Source of the DNA: Meghimatium bilineatum
Taxonomy: Eukaryota; Mollusca; Gastropoda; Stylommatophora; Philomycidae
Assembly: GCA_034231615.1 (NCBI GenBank)
Contig: CM067319.1
Coordinates: 11,705,391-11,769,390 of the forward strand
DNA: 64,000 bases
Direction: 5' to 3'
The notes beneath the pieces were generated by a model. The model ran no database searches and was not told the origin of the DNA. It saw nothing but the letters and a program-made list of their open reading frames with translations. The position numbers and the translations under genes are program-made. Positions 10,525 through 22,160 of this stretch are shown in pieces. Every line of letters begins with the position of its first letter. Positions within the stretch are counted from its first letter, which is position 1.

Positions 10525-11480
10525 CTAAAGGAGTAAACCAATACAGAAAATCCAGAGGGGAGACCCTAATGTAGTCAATGCTGTATTAAACCATTGTCTG
10601 GCATATCCTGCAGTTCTGCTTGTTTCCAAACTTTTTGCTGTTGCTTTTCCCTTGGAACTAATCAACAGAGCCAAGAGGGGATTCATGAAAATTGGTACAG
10701 CACTTTCTCCATAAAACCTGCCCAGACAAGCAATCATGTGTGAGCCAGTGACTATGCTCCCTGCCCATCTGTAGAGACACAAAATGCCATCTGCTAAAGC
10801 AAGCATATGATGTAATGATAGTGAGACCTGTTTGTATCTAATGCATCACCAGACAGGGATTTGAAAATGGAAAAGAAATTAAGCTGTTTCATGAGCACCT
10901 GCAGCATGTAAACACTGCTACTGATGAGATGTTTCATGAGCACCTGCTGCATGTAAACACTGCTAATGATGAGACATCTAGAGTTATATTTCAGTATTGA
11001 ATGTGGCAGCAGTAGAACTGGATACCTGCAGGGCAGAATAAAGAAAATCTTCAAACAGCGAGCCACAGGAACGATCAGCACACATATCCTTTTTCATCTT
11101 CTAGGGGAGTCTGAGGAACTATGAGTTTGCCTGGAGTGCAATGATATTGGTTAATTCTTCTTCTGCAATCAATTATTATACATCTAGTCTGATTTTGATC
11201 ATGTATATGGAGTTGTTTGTTTAGGTTGCTGTGAGTCCTCCACAGTTTGTTTGCAGTGACACTCCTGTGGGTCAGACTGCTATTCTGTGAACATCATAGC
11301 TAGGACAGTCCTATAGTTTTTTTTCTGGTGCCTGTGTTGTTGCGCCATGGATACATGATGCAGTGTTGCTGATTCAGTTTAGTGCTTATAGTCGACAGTG
11401 TTCCGTTCTTAATCAAAATATCGTTACTTGTTCCTTTCGGTTAAATGTGTTGATGTTGTCTTACTCGGGTTTGTAGTTGC
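10525..11480. other. No gene recognised; short local duplication
   Basis: A ~42-bp unit containing 'gtttcatgagcacctgc' is present twice (about 10889-10972). A 93-codon minus-strand open frame (10525-10806) has no recognisable motif and is not called a gene. Confidence 0.4.
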
Positions 11481-11499
11481 CATTCAGTTCTTTCCAATG

Positions 11500-11999
11500 A
11501 ACTGTCTCATTGATTGTTTTAACAGACTCAACTTGCCTGAAACTTTGGCCACCTGAATCTGAGAGATTATCTCCAATTTTTGCAAATTTGTCTGTTTTTT
11601 CGTTGCCAGAGCATAGCCATTCTGATAAAAATACAAGTCCTTCTCAGTTGAGTAGTCGAGGTGATACTCAAACTCACATAAGGTTGTCTCAAAGGCATGG
11701 TTGTTCGGGAGAGGGTGTATTGATGCATCTATAATCCCTGGAGAGAGACATGCCAGTGCAGCAGCATCATGGGGTGTCATCACATTCTGTCAGGAGTGCA
11801 GCAAACACTTCTGGACCAACTAGCTCACAATTTTGCTGTCAGATCTGTTGACCCATATGCAGTGATAGCACATCTACAATTTCTAAAACAGGAGAGTTTA
11901 TCACAAAAGGGCATAAGTTCTCTAGCAGCATCTCTTCATCATTCAAGGGGATCATTTGATAGAAGAAAAAGTCAGAAATTAAGACAGGACATGCAGTGA
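11500..11999 (+). pseudogene. Unassigned coding-like segment with frameshift
   Basis: Two plus-strand open frames follow each other: about 11510-11734 (Ser-rich, containing 'SDKNTSPSQLSSRGDTQTH') and 11769-11999 (containing 'NFAVRSVDPYAVIAHLQF' and a basic end 'RRKSQKLRQDM'). The composition looks like real protein rather than random AT-rich frames. The frame change between them suggests a decayed retrocopy or element ORF. The overlapping minus-strand open frame (11484-11783) is probably a shadow. The family is not recognised, and an exon of an unknown gene is also possible. Confidence 0.3.
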
Positions 12000-12029
12000 C
12001 AATGAGGTTTTTTTCCACAAATGGCTGGT

Positions 12030-12180
12030 TGTTTGCCTATCACCCAATTTTCCTTAGTCGCTTCTTACCACATGCCTGAAAATAAGACAGTGGTCCTATT
12101 CTTTGCACCCTGAAGCAAAGTAACACTGCTACCTGCCAAGTATGTTGTAGAAAGCAACTAAGGCAGTTGATGAGGCGTTA
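12030..12180. repeat. Two partial SINE family B pieces in inverted order
   Basis: The first half (about 12035-12105) matches the 'cttagtcgcttcttaccaca...gtcctattctttgc' side of the repeat on the minus strand. The second half (about 12108-12175) matches the 'gcaaagtaacactgctacctgcc' side on the plus strand. Confidence 0.5.
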
Positions 12181-13029
12181 ACCACCCTACCTATGATGTC
12201 TGCTGTGATGAAGCATGCTGTAAACCCATTTTTGGACTGCTGGAAGAGAATCAATCCTTTTATTTACAGTATGCCTTGATATTGCAAGAAAGTCATGACA
12301 AAGTCCGCTACAGAATAGAAGACTGTGCAGCTCTGAGCATTTAACCCTACATTAACATATAAAACAATCTACTGGAACTAGCAAAATCTTTAGAAAATGT
12401 TCCCATCAAAAAAAAAGAATGTCAGAGAAACTTGAACCTGCAGCTCAAAGTACAACTCCACCTCCTTGTATAGGAAATAAGAATCAAAACTCGCAAGCCT
12501 ATTCCCTTTGGTTGTATTATTATTATTATCAATATCAACAGATGGCTCAGTGTACAGTAAGGACGATCTACTGAACACATTTCGGTCACTGAAAACTTAC
12601 ACAATCTTGACTAAACGATTGCAAGTCTGTGGTATCTTATTATATTTCTTATCTTCTAACATCTTCATTGGACCAATGCTTGGTGATTGCTTGACTATAT
12701 AATTAAATAGTAAATAACAGGCCTAAGGTACATTTCCATTTTACTTTTATATTGAATAGGAGCCTATTGGTCAAATTGACCACAGTGAATTAATTCTAGG
12801 TGGGTTCTGCATCTGACATTTTCTAATTGCCACATAACCAAGGAGGACTAGCTCTAACATTCATGGTGATGGTAACAGGAACGTACTTCAAGCATAGTTG
12901 TATAAGAGTGCCATATGTTTCCTTCCCTAATTCTGTAAGTAAGCTATAGCAACCTCATAACATACTTTGTTTATGTCCAGTTTTGGTTGTAGAGAAACCA
13001 TGTAGATTGTATGGACTGTGGTCAAAAGC

Positions 13030-13385
13030 AGCCTATGATTCTGCCAGTTGTTGTAGGCTTTTCATGTTATTAGGTGTGACTGATGAAGTGCATAAGGGTC
13101 TGTCTATCCAGTATCACATGCTGCAATTTCATCTAAAATGCCTTTATATTCCATTTGTCATTTGAGTAGGGTACCAACTATCACGAAGTCTGTGACTCTT
13201 TTCAAACTATAACTACTCACAGTCACAGCAGTGCCATTTTTTTTTTTAATACCACTGAGATTCTGAGAATTGAGTCTTCTAGGAATGAAAGAAAACTCTG
13301 AAGAAACTTCCCCAATGGCAATGCAGACAGGAATCAAGAAGTTTATCACTTTATCTCTTGTAACTTCTGATGATCTAAACAAAGT
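13030..13385 (-). mobile_element. LINE reverse transcriptase fragment
   Basis: On the minus strand the translation reads 'NGTAVTVSSYSLKRVTDFV' followed by a 'VGTLL' stretch. This resembles the 'I..VTDFKYLGSTLS' region near the end of the reverse transcriptase domain in LINE ORF2. It is isolated and truncated. Confidence 0.5.
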
Positions 13386-13559
13386 TCTGGACAGAATATT
13401 GTATTTACTTTATTTAGTTGTAGACCTAGTTTACTTTTGCTAAAAATTAGACCTACCTATACCAAATTTAATAAGTGAAGAAGTACATTGTACATATGAT
13501 CTGACAGATGTCTGTGAACAGATACTCAAATTCCCTACTTAAGTGTTTGCTGGACCTGT

Positions 13560-13970
13560 CGTAGTTTCATCCTTGAATGAACACTTTAAACAGAACAAGA
13601 AGAGATCATGTGAGAAATTAGGAGATTACACGAACTGCTGGAACAGTATCAGTGATCAGTGTTCAATTATATTGAAGAACAGAGACGGAATGAGAAATGG
13701 TTCGGCCACCTAATCATAAGAATGAACCCGCCATATTGGCCAGCGACAAGACTCGAGAGCATAAATAGACCCTGCAACATGAAAACAGCAAGATAGAGGA
13801 ATACCAAGAAGAAAGTGGATTGAAGGAGTTACCAATATTCTGACCTGACGGTACAGTATCACTGCATATCAAGCGATCAAACGTGCCATAGCCCGAAAAC
13901 CGATCGTCACAGCAATAAACAAAACAGCAAAAGCAGAGGAAAGACAATTGTGTAGTCTACGAAGATATTG
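13560..13970 (+). mobile_element. LINE 3' fragment (RTE-like)
   Basis: The DNA around 13695-13760 (aaatggttcggccacctaat) encodes the 'KWFGHLI' motif common to the LINE C-termini in this window. 13800-13830 encodes a decayed 'GIPRRKWIEGVTNI'. Frameshifts are abundant. Confidence 0.6.
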
Positions 13971-14239
13971 TGACATTTTTGCATAAATATTTATCTCTAA
14001 CGATCCACCCATAACAAATATTTAAAAGCAGAATATACCTTGTAGAAATCATCAAGAAAACAAACAGTGATGCATGCATTATCATTATGATTATTTCACT
14101 TTTATCGCAAACAGAAAGCTTGAGAGGAAATGGCAAATTAACATTTTGGATTGTTTCCCCTTCACGGCTACGTCGTACATCGAAGAATATGGAGAACTTC
14201 ATTGAACGAGAAGAAAACAAAGAGGTTCAGACAACACTG

Positions 14240-14510
14240 TATGAAAATAAACTATTATAGGAAATATAAAGCAAATAATATTTTGGACATATTAAGAGAC
14301 ATGGCACCTTGTTTAAGACATATGTAAGTTAGAATTGATGGGCGGCGAGTAAGAGAACGCAGATAGAATGGGAGGGAAACATGAGACAGACGCTGTCTTA
14401 TCTAGCAGAGTACACTACCATTTCAAGAGACAAGATGTTGATGGTCCGTTGCAGCCAACCTTCCATACGGAGACGGCACCTTATGATGATATCGCGCATT
14501 AGTTTATGTA
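14240..14510 (+). mobile_element. LINE 3' end (17-kb/55-kb family)
   Basis: Contains 'ttttggacatattaagagacatggcac' and ends near 'gttgcagccaaccttccatacggagacggcac', the same ending as the copies at 46640-47040 and 55160-55630. It is heavily decayed. Confidence 0.65.
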
Positions 14511-14531
14511 CATTTTATGTGACCTATACTG

Positions 14532-14591
<60 letters not shown>
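14532..14591. repeat. (TA)n microsatellite
   Basis: About 30 uninterrupted TA units. It lies just after the LINE end. Confidence 0.98.
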
Positions 14592-14594
<3 letters not shown>

Positions 14595-14905
14595 GCTTAT
14601 TCGTTAGCGTTCATTGTCAATTTTCAGCTGGATTTCTCTTGTAACAATGTCATAGGACTATTATATTTTCAGCTTATCAGCAAATTACAGAAGGAGCTAC
14701 ATGCAATTTTAGAAGCATCAAATTCAATAGAAGAATGGAGACTCAAATGAGCATAAATAGTCTTCCTGCGCGCGACTGTATGTAAGTTCAGAATTCTCCA
14801 GACCACTCAAAATGAATCTATAGATCTAGCAAAAACAATCTTAAAACTTTTAAATCAATATTTACTAACAAAAAAGTGGTTTTGTAGTGGATACCTGCCA
14901 ACTAT

Positions 14906-15195
14906 GAAATTGTATCTTCTTCTTCTGTGTCCGTTCTCAAACTCCTGCAGATTAGCAGGATGTAGTCCGGAGAACGAAATGCGTTAGTCATGGTTTACAG
15001 CATTGCTGCAATATCTGCGCCTTTCGGCCTGACACATCCGACTTCAGCATGGCTTTGGGTCACTGACGGATGGGACAACCAACTCCACCCCATAACCCTC
15101 TTAGTTGCCTTTTACGACAAGCGTGGAAGGTAAACAGTGTTGCTATTCTTTGTATTCTTTGCTCCCCTTTCGGGCCCCGGGAACACACGGGCGTG
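14906..15195 (-). mobile_element. SINE-like repeat, family B, near full length
   Basis: About 285 bp in minus orientation. From its 3' end (left) it shows the cttcttct tail, 'ctcaaactcctgcagattag', 'caggatgtagtccggagaac', the 'gcgcctttcggcctgacaca' block, and the 'ccaccccataaccctctt' to 'gctcccctttcgggcc' 5' part. At least five other full or partial copies occur in the window. It has no coding capacity. The 5' head is not an obvious tRNA. Confidence 0.75.
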
Positions 15196-15299
15196 AAATT
15201 GTATGAAATGCGGTAGCTGGCAGACTGGCAAAAGCACGTAGAACAATTCCAACACAAAATATCACTGACTCAATTAAAAACTACAAACATACATTGAGT

Positions 15300-15665
15300 C
15301 AGACATTTGGAGCAGGCAGCAACTTTCCACTAGACCCCATCCTTAAGCTGAACAGATCATAACTAACTAACGTCTTCGGGCTCCACACATGACACTTTAG
15401 ACTACAAGCACATCTCCACAAAATAAAGGCTGTTCAAACTGACCAATGTCTATGTCAAATGGGTCCCAGAATCTAGAAACCATTTTGCAAACATGTCAAC
15501 TCTTTGGCGTCTTGAGGATCTAAATCTGATTTCAAAGGACAGAACTGGAAGGCATCTGAGCATAGGAAACTGGCCACATAATTTCTAGCACGATGTAAGC
15601 AAGCAAAACAATCCTTATGCTTGTAGTCAAGAGAACTGAGGGAAATAAAAATGTATCCCATATCA
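15300..15665 (+). mobile_element. RNase H LINE C-terminal fragment
   Basis: The DNA 'cacttt-agactacaagcacatctccac' and 'gggtcccagaatctag' matches the minus-strand copy at 63640-64000. There the same region encodes 'FRLRTGHCRLQAHLHKM' and 'QTPEHILQTC', the conserved zinc-binding-like tail of these LINEs. Stops are frequent here. Confidence 0.6.
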
Positions 15666-15819
15666 TCGTTTCTTCTTCTTCGTTCAGCTTCTGTGACCAT
15701 GCCAGGATGTCAAAATTGTCATCAGGGCGAAATTAACTCTTGATTTTGCTTCAAATCTGTATTTCCTGACCAGACTCGTGGTCTATGCTCTGTGTGTGTT
15801 GGGTAGTTTTGAAGTATGT

Positions 15820-16090
15820 ATCATGAGTTTAGATTCCAGATCCACATGGGCGTTCGTCTGTGTACGAAATACTTAGTTGGTAGAGCTGGCCCAGCAGTCT
15901 GCAATGGCCTTGTTCTAATGCGAAATAGTGTGACTTGTTGATGTTTTTGAAAACAGTATATTGCCTTGCGTATGTCTTCCATTTCCATCGTTTCCTCCAC
16001 TTTGGCGTGTGTGTCTTGCGTGGATTATTCCTTTTTCGCTCTATAGTAGAATGTGTGTAGGTGGTGTTCCATTGCACTGTCCGTTCTTAA
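15820..16090 (-). mobile_element. RNase H LINE C-terminal fragment
   Basis: On the minus strand it encodes 'LEQGHCRLLGQLYQLSISYT' followed by DE-RPCGSG, closely matching 'RTGHCRLLGHLYRLRISYT' at 34140. It is truncated at the CGSG step, before the HILxxC part. Confidence 0.8.
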
Positions 16091-16479
16091 CAGAGCATCA
16101 GATTTTTTTAAATTTCCCATGATTCCAGAGTGTGAGTACGTCCAATGAAGGTTAACAGCTGATGACTTTTGGATATATACCGAAGCCCTTGTCTGGTGTT
16201 CTGCAGAATGTTTTCATTTCTGGTACTGGATTTATTCAAGTAGTGATCTGCGTTCAGTAAATATGACTATCTTATGCGGTATTTGTAGTTTTGATTCTTT
16301 GAGGACTTGCAGTGCATAATGGATTGCAACAGTTACTGATCAAACGTTGGTAGCAGGGCAATAGATGTGATACCGTAAGGAGGAGGTTTTACCAATTTAA
16401 AAAAAAAAAATCTTTTTGTGAAAAATTGCCAAAGGTGGTGTTGTTTTTTTTAAAAATCGAACTTTAAGTTAGTTAAGTA

Positions 16480-17765
16480 CCTAGTGCTAAAATTCATGTT
16501 AAATTTGCTAAGGAGGAGGGGGTTTCAAAACCCCAACTCCTCTATGCACGGGTCTGGATGGAAGAGTTTAAATATTTATAGTGATATATTGATATCACTA
16601 ATATGCGAGAATACCGATGACAAAGATGTTGTTATTTACACGGACGGGTCGGTCATCCGTCACCACCGATGCTCATGGGCCTTAACTGTCAGATCAAATG
16701 GAAGAACAGTACACGAAGCCAATGGTACATTTACCACAACAACGAGCAGTCTAACAATTGAAGTATTCGCTTAACTCAATAACTTTACTGGCTGGAATCA
16801 CAAGCCTATTCCCATGCGTGCATACTAAATGACACACTGAATATTATTCAGAATATGAAAACAGGTGATGTATGTAGGGAATGGGGGAGTCATTCATCAT
16901 CATCAAGTGCCGTCTCCGCAACGAAAGTTAGCTACAACGGATCCCCAATATCCCCTGTCTCTTGTCGTGGTGGTGCACTCTGCTAGACTGTAACCTGTCC
17001 ATCGTGTGATGTTACTCTCCCACTTGTATCTCTGTCTACCTTTTGCTCGCCTCCCTTTGACTTTACCCTCAAGTAAGGTCTTCAATAAAGTGTCATGTCT
17101 TTTAATGTGTCCAAAATATTTTATTTGCCTGATCTTTATTTCTCTTAGTAGTTCTTTCTTCATATTAAGTGTTTTTATCAATTCTTTATTCGTTGTCATC
17201 TCTGTCCATGATGTTCTCCCTATTCTTCTATATACCCACATCTCAAAGGCATCAATTCTGTCTCCTAATTGTTTATTTAGTGTCCATGTTTCTGAGCCAT
17301 ATATTAATATAGAATAGATATAGCATTTTATAATTCTAATTTTTAACCTCGGGGTCATTAGAGAGAGCCAAATGCGGGCACTACTACGAAAACTCACGCT
17401 TATTTTTGTCCCCGGGCACGCGGACGTGGGGGGGAAACGAACGTGCCGACCAATTAACTTGTCTCGCCACCACAACAGGCGGCCAGCCTATGAACCGAGC
17501 AGACAAAAACATTGATCTTCGTGAGTCCTCACGATCAGAGGATTTTGAGATAAATGAGCATGAGTAAATATCGAGAATTAGCAGTGAGGATAAGCGTGGC
17601 CGTAGAGAACCCCTGACAAAGATTTAAAAAAGAGCAGTGCATCAACATAGAACCGGAACCATCAGCCGTTATGCACTGAGAAATTTTGTGAAGTGGAGAT
17701 CGGAGCACCTATGGACATGTCCGGTATGCGAAGAGGATAATCAACATACCTAATACCTAAGTATT
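16480..17765 (+). mobile_element. RNase H portion of a LINE, interrupted by a nested LINE
   Basis: The left part (16484-16774) encodes 'DVVIYTDGSVIRHHRCSWAL', the first catalytic Asp motif of an RNase H domain. The right part (from 17351) encodes 'FVPGHADVGG' and then NER/AD-like residues of the fourth motif. About 17600-17755 encodes 'RTGTISRYALRNFVKWRSEH' then LWTCPVCEEDN, the C-terminal finger. The two halves are separated by an inserted LINE (16895-17350). The same family is seen, much longer, at 35385-38590. Stops and frameshifts show it is inactive. Confidence 0.8.
16895..17350 (-). mobile_element. 5'-truncated RTE-like LINE nested in the RNase H LINE
   Basis: The minus-strand frame encodes 'YIYSILIYGSETWTLNKQLG', 'FEMWVYRRIGRTSW' and '[20 protein letters not shown]', ending with 'VANFRCGDGT' and a GATGATGATG tail at the left. 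It is flanked by ggagtcatt (16886-16894) and ggggtcatt (17351-17359), a 9-bp target-site duplication with one difference. Removing it rejoins the host element. About 150 codons are still open. Confidence 0.88.
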
Positions 17766-17995
17766 TATATATTATCTTCTCGACTTTGAGTCTTATGAAT
17801 ATACCACTCATCGGATACGTACACTTTCACCATTTTATTTACAGATCTATCTGTGTAAACACGTGTCACTCCTTGCAATTGCATTTTAGATCTAGCTACT
17901 CGTTTCAATACATTTAATTGAAATTGAATATTGTGTTCTTCTTTTGTTATTCCCAGAACCTCTAAGATTAAGGAAACTGTTTCATGGCTTCTCAA
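17765..17995 (-). mobile_element. RNase H domain fragment of a LINE
   Basis: The minus strand encodes 'RVARSKMQLQGVTRVYTDRS' (DRS in place of the usual DGS). Position and wording match the first catalytic motif of the RNase H domain. The rest is lost. Confidence 0.5.
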
Positions 17996-19690
17996 TGTCA
18001 GCTAGTGTTTTGATTTATGTTGGTATGTTTGGTATCTATGTGCTGTTGGTGGAGATGTTGCAGAAGCTGATTATCTTCAGCCAGCTTGTGTTTGAGCTAT
18101 AAATGTGCATGCATTGAATGATATGACATGCGCATAATTATTTATATATGGATAAGCACTCTTTCTTCTTGTCTGTCATCCCAATGAACGGGTATGTATA
18201 TATTTTCCATGGCGTGAAATGGTGTTCATCCTTCTGTGATTAGTCGTAGACTTGAATTTTGCAGTTTTAATAGGTGATCAATGTGTAAAATACGGGGAGC
18301 AGTACTTAATTATTTAACGAAACGAAATAGGGACAAATAAGCAATGTTATCATAAATATCGATAAAGATAGGCAGTACGCATTTTACAGTAGTTAGGATT
18401 GGTATCGGATGCATTGATCTGCGCGCCCACCACTGAGAGCCCCCACTCAATTGGATGACCATGGTCACACATCTTTTAATTTTGTAGCACTCTTCGAGTT
18501 TGTAACAAACGTACATCATCTTTATCTGTAGCTGGCAAGCTCAGTAAGCAGACATATCCGATTAAATTGGCCACTTTGTTTTTGTGACAATACTGTTTGC
18601 TAGTGACGAAACAGAAGCTGCGCATACTAAAATAAAGTTAGAATAAACTGCGCATATTATTAAAAAATTTGAATTTAGGTACTGCTTTCTGTATTGTATC
18701 GAGCAATGTTTGTTTTTGATGCCCAAGCTGTCACTCCTTAACCTACTGCAGGTATGACTACCCATATAGACTTTATCTCTTATGGATATAAAGAATTTTT
18801 GTGACATATAGTGCATACGACCACCTAACAAACATCTGGGGAGGGGGGGGGGGGAAAGAAAATACAAGTAAATATAGTAAAACGTTGATAGCATATTCAA
18901 ACCAGCGGAGGTTTCCCCCGAAAATAATTTTATAAAAGAATCATTCGCCCATGTTTTACTGATAAATATCTGTTGGTCGAAACGTTAATTCGGTCTGTTT
19001 TATATGATGCTGAACATATTTTTTCGTGTAATTCAGTCTGCGAATTTGTTCAGATTTACTGGTGTTCTTTGTTTCTACTTTTCGCTAGAACAGCGACCTG
19101 AGGCGGCCTTTGTCCTCACCAATGTTACCACTATATTTTAGAAATAAACCTATATTTTCTTCGGAAAAAACAAACAGAAACAGCCTGCTTATTTTTATGC
19201 CTTAAATTTATGGTAGCATAGCCTATTCAGTAAGTAGCCATCAACTCAGTATTTTTCGCTGTAATTATTTTCTAGCGTAGTAATGTCTTACGGTATTGGG
19301 ATAAATGATGGCTAAATGATCATTTAATGCAGATTTTAAGCAATTAAGTTGAGTTATGTCAACATTGGCTTATTTCTGAATTAGTATTTCATTTTATTAC
19401 TGAAAAATCACAATTAGACATATATAATACGCATATGACTTTAAAATTAAATAAATATTATGTATGAACTCTTCATAAAGAGACATTTTAACATTGACAT
19501 ATTTTCACTTTCCTATATAACATGTTCCACAAATTTAATGTAAAATATTAGTTTGAGCATGTTACTGCTTGTTATGTGTGTTCACCCATCACAAGTGATG
19601 ATGATCATTTGTTACACCACTTTTGAAAATTCAGTTTGAATTATGCCCATGCCTAATATTTTGTAGATGGCCAATAAGCCATATTCGAGT
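17996..19690. other. Mostly unique sequence, no gene recognised
   Basis: Short G-run at 18839-18854. About 18951-18995 contains 'actgataaatatctgttggt' followed by 'cgaaacgttaattcgg', resembling a hammerhead-like motif of Penelope-like terminal repeats with a changed core. No convincing exon was found; upstream exons of the Q-rich gene or 5' exons of ZC4H2 could hide here. Confidence 0.4.
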
Positions 19691-20240
19691 TGCAGTTGTC
19701 CTTGGACAGTTCGGGCATGGTATGACCAATGTAGAATGATTTTGGTTCATCCGTGACTTTCTAGCTACGGTAGGCCTAACGAGCCTTGTGAACAAAACAT
19801 CAGTGGACTGCCTGAGACATGTTCTGGTTCCACGCTCGACTGATAGCCTGTTAGGCAGTCATAAAGTAGGTGATGTCATGATGAGAATGTCTCAAAAAAC
19901 ATACAAGTCTTGTCTAACCATCTACACGTAACGTCTGATATTCGGCGAAATTACGCGTATGAGGCCACGATAGTTATCGGTCCATCGGGTAATGTAGGCG
20001 AACTCCAGCAACGCTTTGTGGTCCGTATCGGGCATGTTGAGACACGTAGAAAACCATGGTCATCCATTGCATCGTACTTCACTTCCCGTCATCTCGATTC
20101 ATCTTGCCACTGGTTTCAAATGAGGTCCGACAAGAGAGTGAGGTCGACGCTTTGCACAACTCCTCCTCACTTTAATCAAAATTCCCAGTGTCACCAAGTC
20201 ATTTTCACATCTACGAAAATTCATTAGCCATCTACGAACT
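19690..20240. other. Unassigned, possibly old retroelement
   Basis: The GC content is higher than in the flanks, and a 105-codon plus-strand frame (19910-20227) is present, but neither strand gives a motif I recognise. Decayed LINE sequence on the minus strand is possible. Confidence 0.3.
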
Positions 20241-20269
20241 TTTATGCATTGTCTGTCATAATTCTAACT

Positions 20270-20545
20270 GAATTGTTAAAAGTGGATATAAAAATGGTCA
20301 TCATCAATTGTGATGGACGAATACACATACAGCTACTCTCCGCTGTTGAGGTGCTGCATTTCTCCTCTTTTCACAAGATGATACGCCCTTTTTGACTGTA
20401 GAGCGCCATGCAGATCTATTTTGTGCAAGTTCTTTTCGTGTATCTTGGTCTATTTCAGTGGCTTTTAGTTAGGTCTTTAACGAGTCCTTGTAGCGCTTCT
20501 TTTGGTCACCTTGCGATCTGCTATAAGTACTGCTTGTTATAGTTT
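20270..20545 (-). mobile_element. LINE 3' end, decayed
   Basis: On the minus strand it encodes 'GDQKKRYKDSLKT-LKATEID', then 'AQNRSAWRSTVKKG' and a stretch ending near 'VFVHHN'. This matches the '[20 protein letters not shown]' segment of the LINE at 28443-28941. One in-frame stop interrupts it. Confidence 0.7.
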
Positions 20546-21054
20546 TTAACTTGTCAATTCACCAACATCCATGGTCACAACTTCTCATTTATGAAGATAA
20601 TATTCATCTATGTTTTGACAAAGAAGGATCTTGGTTGTGAAATTATAAAATCTGTGCATATCTCAAATGCAACGTTTTTAATGTACATCTTCGATCAAGC
20701 CATTACACAGTTTTAAAGTACAACTAATTCAGTCTTGTTGCTTTGCGTGGCCAGTATAAGATTCAAAACTTTTTAATACAAAAGATCGTTTCTTGATTTC
20801 ATTTTAATTAATCTAATATCGGTAAGCACGACATCTTCGCAAGCTGAGGAATGAGGCAGCTACATAAGTGTGCACATGCGAAGCGCCAAGATATCAAATT
20901 TATTCTAGCTGTTAGTGTATTTTATTTCTTGTAGCCTCCATTAGAAAGTAGGAGGATCATTATTCACTTTCATTACTGCGTGTTTTCCTGTTAAGTAGTG
21001 CAGGGAGGCAGTTACGGCTGTTATTCACTAGAAGCCAAAAATCCCTTGGTATAA

Positions 21055-21150
21055 TTCTTCTTCTTCTCCTTTCGTTCATTGGAAACATGTCTATATTTGT
21101 AATTCTGTCTCCTGAATAAAACTCACTGTCTTTTGTATCGTGATATAATA
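21055..21150 (-). repeat. SINE-like repeat family C fragment
   Basis: The cttcttcttctcctttcgtt start and 'acatgtctatatttgtaatt' block are shared with 49376-49450. The tail lies at the left, so it is on the minus strand. Confidence 0.55.
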
Positions 21151-21497
21151 ATAGTTCTTATCATGGTAACAATAGTCCTCATAAAACCGACTATGAAAGT
21201 TCTCTTCTAAAACAAATGTCGAGTACTGCTCGGCTAATGGAAAGATAGGTATAAGGTTTTCTGATCTTGAAAACTTTCTTTGCAACCAATAGCTGCATTT
21301 TCATTAGATATCTTTTTAAAAAAATGTGCATGCGAATTGAAAGGCAGTTCCCCCATTATAGCACAGTTTGTAAAAATAAAATTTAACCTAAGTGGAATTT
21401 CGTAAGTAATCAACAATTTATAAATAACTAACCAAGATAAGGTTTGTAGGATTCTACGTCTCAGTTAGAATTATAACATTCAATTAAATTGTCTTCT

Positions 21498-21765
21498 TCT
21501 TCTTCTTTCCTTCCTCTTTTGCCCTTTACGGGTGTCCAGGGAGATGAATGTCCTTGTTTTCGCTTTTCTGACAACTTCAGATAATGTCATTTGGTGTTCG
21601 TTTCTTCTTCTTCTTCAGAGTTAATTCTCAAACTCCCACTGTATCTCTCTTGTAGCAGGACAATTGTCCTTATAAATTTCCAGCAAGATGTAGTCCAGAT
21701 AATGGAAATGCGCTGTGTCGCCGTTTTATTTGCGCCAATGGCTCGACACCTCTGTCTTCGGCGTA
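21498..21765 (-). mobile_element. LINE 3' tip followed by SINE family A copy
   Basis: About 21498-21595 (ttttgccctttacgggtgtc) is the complement of the LINE ending at 42085-42130. About 21600-21765 is a SINE family A copy: a cttcttcttcttc tail at left, 'ctcccactgtatctctcttg', 'cagcaagatgtagtccagat', and 'cgacacctctgtcttcggcg' at its 5' end. Confidence 0.7.
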
Positions 21766-22101
21766 TGGTGTTTGTTTAATGTCTCTTTGATGTTGTCAAT
21801 CCAGCGTACTTGAAGATTATAATATTGTGCATGTAATCATGATTTTGTGCACAATATGTATTCGTTGTAGTTGACAATGATAAAAACATAGATTAATGTA
21901 CAAGTAGTTTTGACCCCAAAAAATTATAACAACCCAGACGGCGGCTAAAACCCCCAGATCTAGGGAAAAGAACTTCAGTTGTGGCATCGCTGGTCCCCAC
22001 GACTGAAAAAAAAACCCTAGCAAAATTAAAAAAGACGAATTGAATACGCAGATTAACAAGGGGAATAACTAATAAACAAATACACTAATATTAATATAAC
22101 C

Positions 22102-22160
22102 ATGGCTGGCGAGAACCAAATACTCATTCTAAATCGACTCGAGAAAATCAAAGAAATACG
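22102..22160 (+). CDS. ZC4H2: ZC4H2 coding exon 1
   Basis: ATG at 22102 in context accATGG, encoding [19 protein letters not shown] plus two bases of the next codon. It aligns with the short N-terminal exon of known ZC4H2 (M-A-[DG]-E...KEIR). The donor is gtgtgt at 22161, not the best consensus but with the correct phase to join exon 2, where CG+T makes Arg. Confidence 0.88.

Noticed and set aside
10525..10806. 93-codon minus-strand ORF as a gene
   Set aside because: No recognisable motif, no splice context, and no similarity to the other families that I can see.
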